Source: CAYNNP01 sp964398215
GTDB taxonomy: Bacteria; Planctomycetota; Planctomycetia; Pirellulales; Pirellulaceae
Direction: 5' to 3'
DNA: 44,413 nt
Assembly: GCA_964398215.1 (NCBI GenBank)
Contig: CAYNNP010000026.1
Location: 1 to 44,413 of the forward strand
Below are positions 27,180 through 35,268 of this stretch, piece after piece. Numbering within the stretch: position 1 is the stretch's first letter; each line of letters begins with the position of its first letter. The notes under the pieces were generated by a model that worked only from the letters and a program-made list of their open reading frames with translations, did not search any database and had not been told where the DNA came from. A program made the position numbers and the translations under genes.

Positions 27180-27656
27180 ATGGCGATCAATGAGCATGAC
27201 CGTGAAGACCTTTTGCGCGATGGGCGGATGATGCCGCTTCGTGGCGAAATAACCACCGGCGATTCCAACGTCTTGTTGGTGGGATTTCGATCGCGTGGTC
27301 AGTTCAGTGTTTACGACGGAGCGGATCGCGTTTTTCAATTCGATCAGCACAGACTGTTAAGACGTGTGTACTTCGATGGCCAGCGTATAGCGGCTGAATC
27401 CGGGCGTTTGGTCAGTCTGCAACGCGAATCCAAAGGCGGCCGAGTTCAATTTTCCCGGCATGAGATCACCGCACAGCAAGCCACCGAAATTCAGCAGGCG
27501 GTGAGCAAAACTCTGAGCGACTTACGCGAACTAGTTGATGATGATCGATGGCGAATTGTTGGCACGCAGCGTAGCGATTTTAAGTCGCTGGTATTGGAGG
27601 CGATTGCCGCTGCAACCGATACGGGAATCAAGATTGCGGGTGCTGCAAACGCCTGA
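27180..27656 (+). CDS. Small conserved-looking protein of unknown function
   Basis: The 158-residue protein (start MAINEHDREDLLRDGRMMPL) begins 12 bp after the methyltransferase, with AGGA at suitable spacing before its ATG, so the two form an operon. I do not recognise a named family. The N-terminal 95 residues look like an antiparallel beta domain (VLLVGFRSRGQFSVYDGADRVFQFDQHRLLRRVYFDGQRI), and the rest is helical. There is no signal peptide or membrane segment, so it is probably cytoplasmic. Convergent with the TPR gene, 12 bp apart. Confidence 0.75.
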   Translation: MAINEHDREDLLRDGRMMPLRGEITTGDSNVLLVGFRSRGQFSVYDGADRVFQFDQHRLLRRVYFDGQRIAAESGRLVSLQRESKGGRVQFSRHEITAQQATEIQQAVSKTLSDLRELVDDDRWRIVGTQRSDFKSLVLEAIAAATDTGIKIAGAANA

Positions 27657-27668
27657 CCTATCGTTGGG

Positions 27669-28709
27669 CTACTTACCAAAACCGGGGTATCGATCTTTCA
27701 GTTCTTGCCGAATTTCGGCTGCTCTGCCTGGCTTGCCAACTTGCGGAAACAACTCAACCAATTGAGTCAGGCATTCGGCGTGCGCGTCAGGCTGTGTTGA
27801 GAACAAAAGATGCGTGTGCAAGAAGGCCAGGATTGCGCCTTCCTTGTCGCCGGATGCCAAATAACAAGCTCCTTGTGCGTTGTAAATTCTGGCTGCTAGC
27901 TCTACGTCGTTGGGATTCAGATCCGCAACCAAACTGTCGACAATCTTTAGCCCTTCGGCACCTTTGCCAGACCGGGCCAATGCAACCGCTTTACCAGCAG
28001 TTGCTAAGGTTACCAGTCGCACGGTTCCAGGAGTTGCGGCTTTGACGCCCATGACTTTCTCGAATCCACTCTGCGCTGACGGATTATCATCGTCTTTTAG
28101 GTCAGCAATGCTCAGAAGATACATCGCTCGGATCTTGGCTTCGGGAGTCGGTGCCCCCTGCAGTGCGCCATAGAACGTGCGTGCGTTCTTGGTGTCGCCC
28201 AGTGCAATCGCCAAATCACCGAGCAATTCAGCGACTTCGTAAAAGTGCCATGTGTTCGGTTGGGTGGAAACAAACGTTCTGGCATTCTTGACCGCCGTGG
28301 CTTTGTCCCCGCGTCCCTGGAGCGCGAGTTTTGCGTCACAGTAGATGCGAAAGAACAGAGCTTCCTGCTTGATCACCTCACGCCCCAGTTTATCGATCTG
28401 AACGGACTTCAGTTCGTCCAGTGCCTGTTCGTATTGGCCGTCCAAGGCGGATTCGCGCGCTTTGGTCAGCGGTCCAGGATCACCAGCGAACAAGATTTTC
28501 TCGATGGTGCCAGCAGCATAATTCGCTTGATTCGATCCTGACTTGAAAGTGATGCCACCTTTGCTGGATGACATCACGGTGCCGCTTTTGGGCGACTTGG
28601 TATCGAAGATGTACAGCCGATCGTTTTTTTGCGCGAACAAGTTTGTTGAACTAAAGCACAACAGGATGGAGAAAAGGAAATAGATTTTGGCTGAAAAAAA
28701 CTTGGACAT
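27669..28709 (-). CDS. Exported TPR-like protein, 346 residues
   Basis: This is a predicted secreted or periplasmic scaffold protein. A signal peptide (about 1-26: MSKFFSAKIYFLFSILLCFS, ending NLFAQ) is followed by a small beta-rich segment (about 30-75; IFDTKSPKSGTVMSSSKGGITF) and then tandem helical hairpins of TPR type from about 80 to 340 (for example ALDGQYEQALDELKSVQ, LGDLAIALGDTKNARTFYGAL, ACYLASGDKEGAILAFLHTHLLF). No enzyme motif is visible. It lies 61 bp downstream of the 1004-residue TPR protein on the same strand, and the two are probably one operon. The partner is unknown. Confidence 0.82.
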   Translation of the reverse strand: MSKFFSAKIYFLFSILLCFSSTNLFAQKNDRLYIFDTKSPKSGTVMSSSKGGITFKSGSNQANYAAGTIEKILFAGDPGPLTKARESALDGQYEQALDELKSVQIDKLGREVIKQEALFFRIYCDAKLALQGRGDKATAVKNARTFVSTQPNTWHFYEVAELLGDLAIALGDTKNARTFYGALQGAPTPEAKIRAMYLLSIADLKDDDNPSAQSGFEKVMGVKAATPGTVRLVTLATAGKAVALARSGKGAEGLKIVDSLVADLNPNDVELAARIYNAQGACYLASGDKEGAILAFLHTHLLFSTQPDAHAECLTQLVELFPQVGKPGRAAEIRQELKDRYPGFGK

Positions 28710-28770
28710 GAAGCTATTCGATTTCTAGTTGTTAATTTTTGATTGAATGACAAATTGAGTGGGTGAAGTC

Positions 28771-31700
28771 TTACTTCAGCGGTTTCAATCCAGTTTGCTG
28801 TTGACCAGCTTCTTTTTGGATTGCCTTTAGTAGTGAGTCAAACTTCGTTCGCATTTTTGGTCCACCAAGTGTTGGATAACGCACTTCTACGTCGCGGACA
28901 TCCTTGATTGCTTGTTCAGTCATCTTTTTGTCTTTCGATTTCTGACCTTGCATGAAACGGCAGAGTGCAATGTGATATCGGGCGTCAAAGAACTGATCTT
29001 GGTACTGAGCCTTGCTACTGGTCAGTTGACTGATTTTTCCCCAGCCCCAGATTGTGTTTTCCCTCTTTGCGTTTGGACGACCGCCGGAGATTGCCGCGCG
29101 GTAGATCTTGACTGCCCGCTTGGGCTCCGACTCACCCGCATAATATTCATAGCACAAAGCACCTTCCTTCTGTGCGTCCAGCATGGTTGGTTTTTGGGAA
29201 AGAATGTCTTCCAGGGTATCGAGTGCATCGGTGTAGTTGCCTAACAATCGATTGCAATTTGCGTATTGAAATTGTGTGGCAAGTGTACTGCCTGCTAGCA
29301 CGCGTTCAAACGTGCTTTTGGCGGTCGTCAACAAAGCCTTGGCAGGATCCACAGAAGCTTTGACGGCGTTCGCTGGCATCGCAGCTTTGCCCATGTCAAC
29401 TAATGTTTGAGCAACCCAAAGCAGCGTCGATTTGTCATTTGTAGAACCGGCGATTCGCTCTAGCAGCAATCGAAAGACACTGATCAGCTTGGTCTTCTTT
29501 GCCGGACCCGCCGCATCAAGTTCTTTCTTAACGTCGGACGCCAACAACCGGTAGGTTGCGGTCAATTTCTTGTCCGCGTCTGGGCCCTGAAACGCAGCTC
29601 GAAGGTTCGTCATTGTCGCGTCAGTGCGTTTCATCAGCGGATCGATGTCACCTTCTTTTGCGATCATCACGCCCACTAACGCTTTTAACTCGGTGGCGTA
29701 CAGGTCACCTTTGAAATTTGGATTTGGGGCACCGATTTTCGCAACCAACGGAATCGGTCCGTATTTTTCATTGTCCAATGTTGCAAGAGCATTCGTTTCG
29801 TCGCCAAGCTTGCGATGCATCTTTGTTAGCACCAAAGCAGCTTGCAGCGCGTCGGGGTTGACTAACGCACCTGCGATACCATCGAGCCCACGTTTCAAAT
29901 CATCAAGGCCATTTTTAAGCGCCTTGCTGGCGCCCGCCGCGTCTTCGGATCGTCGTAGCGAAATTGATTGATTCCAAAGTAGCTGGCCAAGTAAACGTAG
30001 CAGCGAGGATTTCTCGGGACCATCCTTTAGCTTGTTGATCAAATCTCGTGCTTCGTCAAACCGATCTTTCTGAAGCAACAAGCGAATCCGCATCGTTTCA
30101 CCAGCCGCAGCCTTAGGGTCATTGGGCCAAGTGCTGACAAGGTAGCTGCTAAGTGTATCCAGCTTTGCCATCAGACCTTCATTGTCTGATTCAGGAACCT
30201 CGTTCAGCAATAGTTGCAGTGAATTCAGCGAGATCAGACCGCCACGCAGTCCCAGTTCAGTCCCAGGTGCGTTGCGGGCAAGGAATTCACCAACAACAGC
30301 CGCATCACGGTAGTCTTTTCTTTGGAAAACCAAGAAGGCAAGGTACTGACGAAGTTGATTTAGTTTTTTCCGATCTGATCGAAGGTTTGCCATCGCAAGC
30401 CCTCCACGCAGTATCTGAATTCCAACAACACGAGTCTTGTCAATTTCGGATTCTAGATCTTTGATCTGTTGCTGTAGTGCCGGGGTCTGCTCTTGCTGTT
30501 GAAGCAGTGTCAACGACTGGCGAATGTTCTCGCTTGCCTCCAGCAGCTTGCCGGTTTTTTCAAGTGCATCGTCGATGCTTTTGGGCGGTTCGGCTGTTGG
30601 TAAGGCGGCGGTTTCCTCCGATTCAATTCCCATGCTAGAGAGCAACTCTTTTGCTTCTGCGCGGTGTTCGCCACCAATCTTGCTGGCAGCAACCAAAAGC
30701 TGGCGACCGTCGGATTCGGCCCGTTTGATCTCGGTGGGCTTGAGCTCTTTGTTCTTTGATTTTGTCAGGTAGGCTTTTGCGAGGGAAACCCTCAGTCGTT
30801 GGACACTGGGTAAACGTTTTTCGTTTAACCGAAGCGTCTTGACCATTCCTGCCGTTCGATCGATCGCTTTTTGGAATTCAGGTGGTTCGGCGGACATCCG
30901 TAGATCGATCAACCCAGCAGCCGCCTTGTATTTGGCATCGCGTAAATCATCATTTTCTGCTCCTTCCAACATTCGCAAGTAGCTGTCCAGTGCTTTGTCC
31001 TTTTCGCCCAGCAGCGTGTAAATATCACCCAAGTGTAAAAGCGCCTTGGCGCCATGAAGGTACTTGGAGTACTTCTTGCTCAGGTCGGAGAAACGTGTCT
31101 CCGCTTCTTGCAGCAGTTCCTTTCCGTCTTTAGCTGGATCGTCAAACGTCATCGCGGCTTGCAATCGGGTTTCGGCCGAATTGACTTGAGCTTCCAGATA
31201 ATGGAATTGGTAGAGGTCGCGCAGCGCCGCTTTTTCTGGTTCCTTTTTCTTGTCAATCTGAACCTTACGCATTTCGGTCAGCTTGGCTTTCAAATCCGTG
31301 ATCACCAAATCAAACGTATCGGAAGCAGAGGTCAGTGATGCGCGGGCGCCCGCCTTGGCCTCTTCATCGGGGTCACCAATCAACAACTGGGCGGACCGAA
31401 CCATCTGCAACTTGCCAAGTTGCATTTGTGCTTCGGTGATCCGCTCGTGGTCCTTGTTCTTTAAGAACTCGGACAGCGAGCCTTGCGCCTTCAAAAAATA
31501 CGCGTCACGGTCTTTCGAAGTTCCCGAGCTGATGGCAGCATCGATGTAGGTCTGTGCTTTCTCGAGGTCAATCGCGCTGAGAATCTTCTTGTTGACGCCC
31601 GGGTACTTTTCCAAGCGGTCGAGATAGGTAATCGCGAGGTCAAAGTACTTCCCGGCGCGGAGCCGTTTGATAAAATTCTCTGCTGGTTCGCCTTTACCAA

Positions 31701-31785
31701 AGCTCGCACTAGACCAACCGGCCAAGCAGCAGCAACCAACCAGTACGTAGATGCCAAAACGATAAGCTCGTTGCACATGGACCAT
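28771..31785 (-). CDS. Large exported TPR-repeat protein, about 1004 residues
   Basis: This is a second secreted or periplasmic TPR scaffold, much larger than its neighbour. The start at ATG 31785 gives a signal peptide (MVHVQRAYRFGIYVLVGCCCLAGWSSA). Almost the whole chain is helical with TPR-like hairpins, such as GAKALLHLGDIYTLLGEKDKALDSYLRMLEGA and FQYANCNRLLGNYTDALDTLEDILSQKP. Several acidic or lysine-rich linkers and a glutamine-rich stretch near 425-440 interrupt the repeats. No catalytic motif is seen. Such proteins in planctomycetes sometimes sit beside ExbB/TolQ genes, but none is present here. It is divergent from the membrane-protein pair at 31951. Confidence 0.82.
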   Translation of the reverse strand: MVHVQRAYRFGIYVLVGCCCLAGWSSASFGKGEPAENFIKRLRAGKYFDLAITYLDRLEKYPGVNKKILSAIDLEKAQTYIDAAISSGTSKDRDAYFLKAQGSLSEFLKNKDHERITEAQMQLGKLQMVRSAQLLIGDPDEEAKAGARASLTSASDTFDLVITDLKAKLTEMRKVQIDKKKEPEKAALRDLYQFHYLEAQVNSAETRLQAAMTFDDPAKDGKELLQEAETRFSDLSKKYSKYLHGAKALLHLGDIYTLLGEKDKALDSYLRMLEGAENDDLRDAKYKAAAGLIDLRMSAEPPEFQKAIDRTAGMVKTLRLNEKRLPSVQRLRVSLAKAYLTKSKNKELKPTEIKRAESDGRQLLVAASKIGGEHRAEAKELLSSMGIESEETAALPTAEPPKSIDDALEKTGKLLEASENIRQSLTLLQQQEQTPALQQQIKDLESEIDKTRVVGIQILRGGLAMANLRSDRKKLNQLRQYLAFLVFQRKDYRDAAVVGEFLARNAPGTELGLRGGLISLNSLQLLLNEVPESDNEGLMAKLDTLSSYLVSTWPNDPKAAAGETMRIRLLLQKDRFDEARDLINKLKDGPEKSSLLRLLGQLLWNQSISLRRSEDAAGASKALKNGLDDLKRGLDGIAGALVNPDALQAALVLTKMHRKLGDETNALATLDNEKYGPIPLVAKIGAPNPNFKGDLYATELKALVGVMIAKEGDIDPLMKRTDATMTNLRAAFQGPDADKKLTATYRLLASDVKKELDAAGPAKKTKLISVFRLLLERIAGSTNDKSTLLWVAQTLVDMGKAAMPANAVKASVDPAKALLTTAKSTFERVLAGSTLATQFQYANCNRLLGNYTDALDTLEDILSQKPTMLDAQKEGALCYEYYAGESEPKRAVKIYRAAISGGRPNAKRENTIWGWGKISQLTSSKAQYQDQFFDARYHIALCRFMQGQKSKDKKMTEQAIKDVRDVEVRYPTLGGPKMRTKFDSLLKAIQKEAGQQQTGLKPLK

Positions 31786-31950
31786 GAGCGCGTGCCTCAC
31801 ACAGTGAAAAGGAAGTAACCGCCGGAGACGCTTACGTTGAGTGTGGTACTATAAAGGGGAAAGAGGAGAAAATTCCCCGATTCCTGCCTCTCTAGATTAA
31901 AGCGGCAACCCCCGCGCTTCAAGCTCTGCTGTCTTTTCCGGTCAATTCTG
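31786..31950. promoter_or_regulatory. Divergent promoter region between the TPR operon and the membrane-protein pair
   Basis: This 165-bp gap must hold the promoters of both divergent gene pairs. On the plus strand TGGTACTAT (31844-31852) resembles an extended -10 box, but no -35 was found. A short inverted repeat GGGGAA (31856-31861) / TTCCCC (31873-31878) lies just after it and could bind a regulator. Confidence 0.3.
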
Positions 31951-33294
31951 ATGCGAATCCCTTCCCAATTTACCGAAGATAACCTTTATCGAAGGGCTCG
32001 TAGCAAGCAACCCGTGGCGGCAGGTAATTCCATCCGGCGGCTAATTCGTTTGGTCGTCGTGCTGATGCTAGTCGTCGTTGTCATGCACCAAGCGTCACAA
32101 CCGGGTTTGTATGCCGTGTTCTTTGGCCCCGGCCAAGTCCCCGATTCAGCGGGTACCGCTCAAGGAAACGCGGCGCCAAAGGCGGATGGTTTCTCGTTGA
32201 CAATACCGGCAGCAGACGATCCTACCGCGATGGCTGCGGCCAAAATCGCGCGAGGCCTTGACCGTAGACAGCAACGCAACTGGACCACGATTCTGTCCAG
32301 TTGGAATCAGTCCAAACAGTTTACGTTGATGCGGCCAGTCGCAGCAGAAATGGTCTCGATTTTGAAAAAACAAGAAGACTGGAACGGGAAGCAACAAGCG
32401 CATTTTGTGCAGACGTTTGAGAAGTTCGAGTCGCTGTTCGCGAAAGGCCAACTTTTGCTGGGCGGCGAACGACTGGCCAAAAATAGTGACTCCACCGACG
32501 AACCGGAATCCAGCGATACAGAAACGACTCCACCAGAACTTGACCAAGACGATCAAGTTCGGTTGATCGCTGTGTTGGATGCTTTGGATACGCTGGCAAT
32601 CGATCGTGTATACGATGGCGCACCTTTGCAAGCTGCTGACTTCGATGCCTTTTATCGATTGCTGGATCAGGCACCCGTTATGAATCGTCGTGATGCGTCT
32701 GCAATCGCAGCGGTACCGTTGATGCAACAGTCCGAGGCCTACATCGGCAAAATGATTCGCGTCGAAGGGCGGCTGGCTTTGATTCAAACCCGTGAAGCAG
32801 CCGCGAATCCATTTGGCATCACAGAGTTTTATAAGTGTTGGATCAAACCCGACACCGGCGCAGATCGACCGATCGTGTTTGCGGTTCCTGTGGTGCCCGA
32901 GGAAGTTGCCGAGGCGGTCAAAAAAGAACGCAATCCAAACGTCGTCATGATTGGACGATTTTTAAAGCGGTTCCCCTATCGGTCGCAAAAGGGAGCTGAT
33001 GCAGCGCCGCTGGTGATCGGCCGAATCGATGCCACCGCGTTGATCGAGCCACCCAAAACAGCGAAGCAAATTCAACAAGAATCGAAGCTGGCAAAAGAGT
33101 CCTCGCGCAGCTTTCTGATGATTCTTGGCGCCGCGATTGTGTCTGGCATCGCGATCGCATGCCTAGTGATGTGGCGTACGTCGATCAGCGCAAAACGCAC
33201 ACGCGCCATTCGCCTTGCGAGCCAAGAATCCTCGTTGTCGTTCGATGGATTGGAAAACGCAGTTACGAAACCTACCGAACGAGAGTCGTCATGA
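31951..33294 (+). CDS. Membrane protein with a C-terminal OB-like module, unknown function
   Basis: No family recognised. The 447-residue protein has a membrane helix at about 31-47 and a second at 387-407. Between them lies a long, probably extracytoplasmic region: a helical part (about 90-175), an acidic low-complexity linker (176-200), the motif FDAFYRLLDQAP (231-242), and a beta-rich module (about 263-365) with YIGKMIRVEGRLA, EFYKCWIKPDT and GRFLKRFPYRSQ...APLVIGRI. The next gene carries a related module, so the two are probably old paralogues working together. The stop overlaps the next start as ATGA. The upstream neighbour is the divergent TPR pair. Confidence 0.75.
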   Translation: MRIPSQFTEDNLYRRARSKQPVAAGNSIRRLIRLVVVLMLVVVVMHQASQPGLYAVFFGPGQVPDSAGTAQGNAAPKADGFSLTIPAADDPTAMAAAKIARGLDRRQQRNWTTILSSWNQSKQFTLMRPVAAEMVSILKKQEDWNGKQQAHFVQTFEKFESLFAKGQLLLGGERLAKNSDSTDEPESSDTETTPPELDQDDQVRLIAVLDALDTLAIDRVYDGAPLQAADFDAFYRLLDQAPVMNRRDASAIAAVPLMQQSEAYIGKMIRVEGRLALIQTREAAANPFGITEFYKCWIKPDTGADRPIVFAVPVVPEEVAEAVKKERNPNVVMIGRFLKRFPYRSQKGADAAPLVIGRIDATALIEPPKTAKQIQQESKLAKESSRSFLMILGAAIVSGIAIACLVMWRTSISAKRTRAIRLASQESSLSFDGLENAVTKPTERESS

Positions 33295-34622
33295 GCCGTT
33301 TTGTTCGTCTGGCATTGATTACGCTGTTTTCTTTGCTTTGCACTGAATCCTCCGCGCTGGCAGAGTCGGCGGTCGATCTGATCAGCGGTTTTGATGAAAG
33401 CCGAATCTCCAGCTGCTATCCACCCGACAATGAAGAAGCGGTTTCAGAACTTTCAAAGCTGATGTTTCGCGTTCAAAAAATGGACGCGGAAGTGTTGCAA
33501 AGTCGCGTAAACCCGCTTTCAGCAAACCAAGTTGTTGGCGATGCCGTTTCCGTCGACGGAAAGATCAAATCCATCAAGCGACTGAATGTTCCAAAACGTC
33601 TGGTCGAGTTTCTGGAGTTCGACACGTTCTATCAGATTGGAATTCTTCCAGATGACGCTGACCCAGACACGCGAATTTATGTCATCGCTCCAGCACTCAA
33701 AGGTGCACTTGCGGCAGATGATCGAGTCAGCGGTTCAGGGGTCTTGATCCGTCAAGGAAACGCGCAGCCTGCCGTCGTGGGCGTGCGGCGGCTCAAGTGG
33801 TTTCCCGCGAAAGGCACATCCGTTGGCGCTCGAATGCTTAGCTCTCACGGTGTTGATCTGGGCGCGTTGGTCGAAGTCAAAAGTCGAAACCGACAGTCTT
33901 TGAAACCTGAAGACGGCGACGCGTTTTACCCGATGCTTGCTGCGGCACGCGAAGTTGGTTCTGGCGCGAAATCAAAGCCTCAGTCGGTCAGTCCAGCCAA
34001 CCTTTTGCAGTCGCCACAGAAACTGACAGGCGAATGGATTCGCATGCAAGTGACGACAGTCCGGATCACTCGAATTCGCGTTCAAAACACATTGCGACAA
34101 CAGCAACTTGGTACTGACCACTACTACCAAGTTGATTGCCGTGGAGAGCTTGGCAAAACCGAAATCGTATTGGAACGTGCAAAGGGAGAGACGGGTGATC
34201 CAATTCGGTTCTCGAACTACTACCCCGTTTCATTGGTCACCGCAGAGCTACCTGAATTCTTGGAAAAGAAGATTCGCATTCAAGATGGTCCGGGTTGGGT
34301 GACGTCGATGTTGGACCATCCAGTGGTTGTCGATGGGTTCTTTTTTCGACTCTGGAGCTACTCCACTGATTTCATGAACCGTCAAGAAGCTGGTAAGCAA
34401 TTCGGGCCGCTGATCGTCGCGGCAAGGTTCAGTAACAACCAATCGGATCCCAAGGAATCCGGCGGTGTAGAGTACATCGGCTATTTCGCTGCGATCGCAA
34501 TGGTGCTTGGGATCGCAGCGACGGCAATCTGGACACGCCGCAATTCAAAAGAAGATGACGCGGTCAAAATGAAGCGACAAGAACGCACCAAAATTTCGCT
34601 CGGTGATGACGAATCGAATTAG
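33291..34622 (+). CDS. Exported membrane-anchored protein with two OB-like modules, unknown function
   Basis: No family recognised. The ATG at 33291 (overlapping the previous stop by 4 bp) gives a signal peptide (MSRFVRLALITLFSLLCTESSALAES), whereas the open frame from 33159 would add an unlikely basic peptide. Residues about 77-175 form a first beta-rich module (VVGDAVSVDGKIKSI...FYQIGILPDD). The DAFYPMLAAA motif (210-219) precedes a second one (about 246-380) ending in DGFFFRLWSY...FGPLIVAARF. One membrane helix (about 395-415) and a charged tail close the protein. The DAFY motif and second module align with those of the preceding gene, so they are probably duplicated partners. Confidence 0.78.
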   Translation: MSRFVRLALITLFSLLCTESSALAESAVDLISGFDESRISSCYPPDNEEAVSELSKLMFRVQKMDAEVLQSRVNPLSANQVVGDAVSVDGKIKSIKRLNVPKRLVEFLEFDTFYQIGILPDDADPDTRIYVIAPALKGALAADDRVSGSGVLIRQGNAQPAVVGVRRLKWFPAKGTSVGARMLSSHGVDLGALVEVKSRNRQSLKPEDGDAFYPMLAAAREVGSGAKSKPQSVSPANLLQSPQKLTGEWIRMQVTTVRITRIRVQNTLRQQQLGTDHYYQVDCRGELGKTEIVLERAKGETGDPIRFSNYYPVSLVTAELPEFLEKKIRIQDGPGWVTSMLDHPVVVDGFFFRLWSYSTDFMNRQEAGKQFGPLIVAARFSNNQSDPKESGGVEYIGYFAAIAMVLGIAATAIWTRRNSKEDDAVKMKRQERTKISLGDDESN

Positions 34623-34945
34623 CCCAGATATTGGTAACCCAACGAGTGAGTTTTGGAGAGTTTTTGGTAACCCGAAGCGTGAGCGAGGGACCGAGTCAAG
34701 ATTGATTGTCCCTCGCTGACGCGTTTTGAAGTTGGGCTCTTGGTGTAGGCCGGACCGAGCAAACGCTGCCATTGCCGGAACTTCGGACGCAAGTAGAAAC
34801 GTCGTTGATAGCGTGATCTCTGCGACACAATGGACGCGTTTGCGCTGTTCCGGCACGTATCGCGTCCTCGGTCCGGCCTACAACCAAACTCCAAAACGCG
34901 TGAGCGAGCCGTCGAGACACAACCCTTCAGCGACGGACCAACCGC
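34623..34945. other. Repeat-rich intergenic region upstream of the beta-oxidation genes
   Basis: This non-coding stretch holds two imperfect direct copies of TTGGTAACCC (34631 and 34665), a short hairpin (AGCGAGGGA at 34682-34690 with TCCCTCGCT at 34709-34717), and the long inverted repeat listed separately. No gene is seen; short open frames here are reflections of the palindromes. Confidence 0.6.
34712..34908. repeat. Long imperfect inverted repeat (about 200 bp, MITE/REP-like)
   Basis: The left arm (34712-34781) and right arm (34847-34908) are inverted copies of each other, sharing CTCGCT-ACGCGTTTTG, TGTAGGCCGGACCGAG and GCCGGAAC in order, with small indels; a 65-bp centre separates them. 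It is unrelated to the 16027/25395 element. Function unknown: a mobile palindrome, or a transcription barrier between the membrane-protein pair and the next operon. Confidence 0.7.
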
Positions 34946-34963
34946 CCTTAATCTTGATTAAGG
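34946..34963. promoter_or_regulatory. Perfect 18-bp operator-like palindrome
   Basis: CCTTAATC-TT-GATTAAGG is a perfect inverted repeat with 8-bp arms. It ends 9 bp upstream of the -35 box at 34973, where an activator or repressor of the beta-oxidation operon could bind. The regulator is not identified. Confidence 0.55.
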
Positions 34964-34972
34964 AAAATTTAT

Positions 34973-35001
34973 TTGACTTTGCGGCGACACCGACCTATTA
35001 T
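34973..35001 (+). promoter_or_regulatory. Sigma70-type promoter of the beta-oxidation operon
   Basis: TTGACT (34973-34978) and TATTAT (34996-35001) are separated by exactly 17 bp, each matching five of six consensus bases. Transcription would start near 35008, giving a leader of about 260 nt before the ATG at 35269. Confidence 0.6.
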
Positions 35002-35016
35002 TGGGTTCAGTGGGGG

Positions 35017-35049
35017 AGAAGAGCGATTCGGCTCGGTTTCCGCTCTTCT
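35017..35049 (+). other. 5' leader hairpin of the beta-oxidation transcript
   Basis: AGAAGAGCG (35017-35025) pairs perfectly with CGCTCTTCT (35041-35049) around a 15-nt loop, about 10 nt after the predicted transcription start. There is no T-run after it, so it is not an intrinsic terminator. It may stabilise the mRNA end. The remaining leader to 35268 shows no clear gene. Confidence 0.45.
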
Positions 35050-35268
35050 TGGCCGCTATGCCACCGTTGCACACGGGGTCTTTTCTGGTGGCGTTTGTGA
35101 CTCTTGTTTCATGCTGGCTGCACGAGCCGACGGCCTCTAACGGTTGGTGATTGTGTAGCCACATTTCTGCTGGCTTCAAGCTTGCCAACCCTGGAAATTT
35201 TTATGCGTTCGCTCGGTGGTCGAGCGTGCGCTGACATCAAGGACGATTCCTTCAGGTGGAGAGCGGTG

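Noticed and set aside
35124..35140. GAGCCGACGGC fragment resembling one arm of the 25395 palindromic element
   Set aside because: Only about 11 bases match and no second arm or AT-rich end is present, so it may be chance or a decayed remnant.
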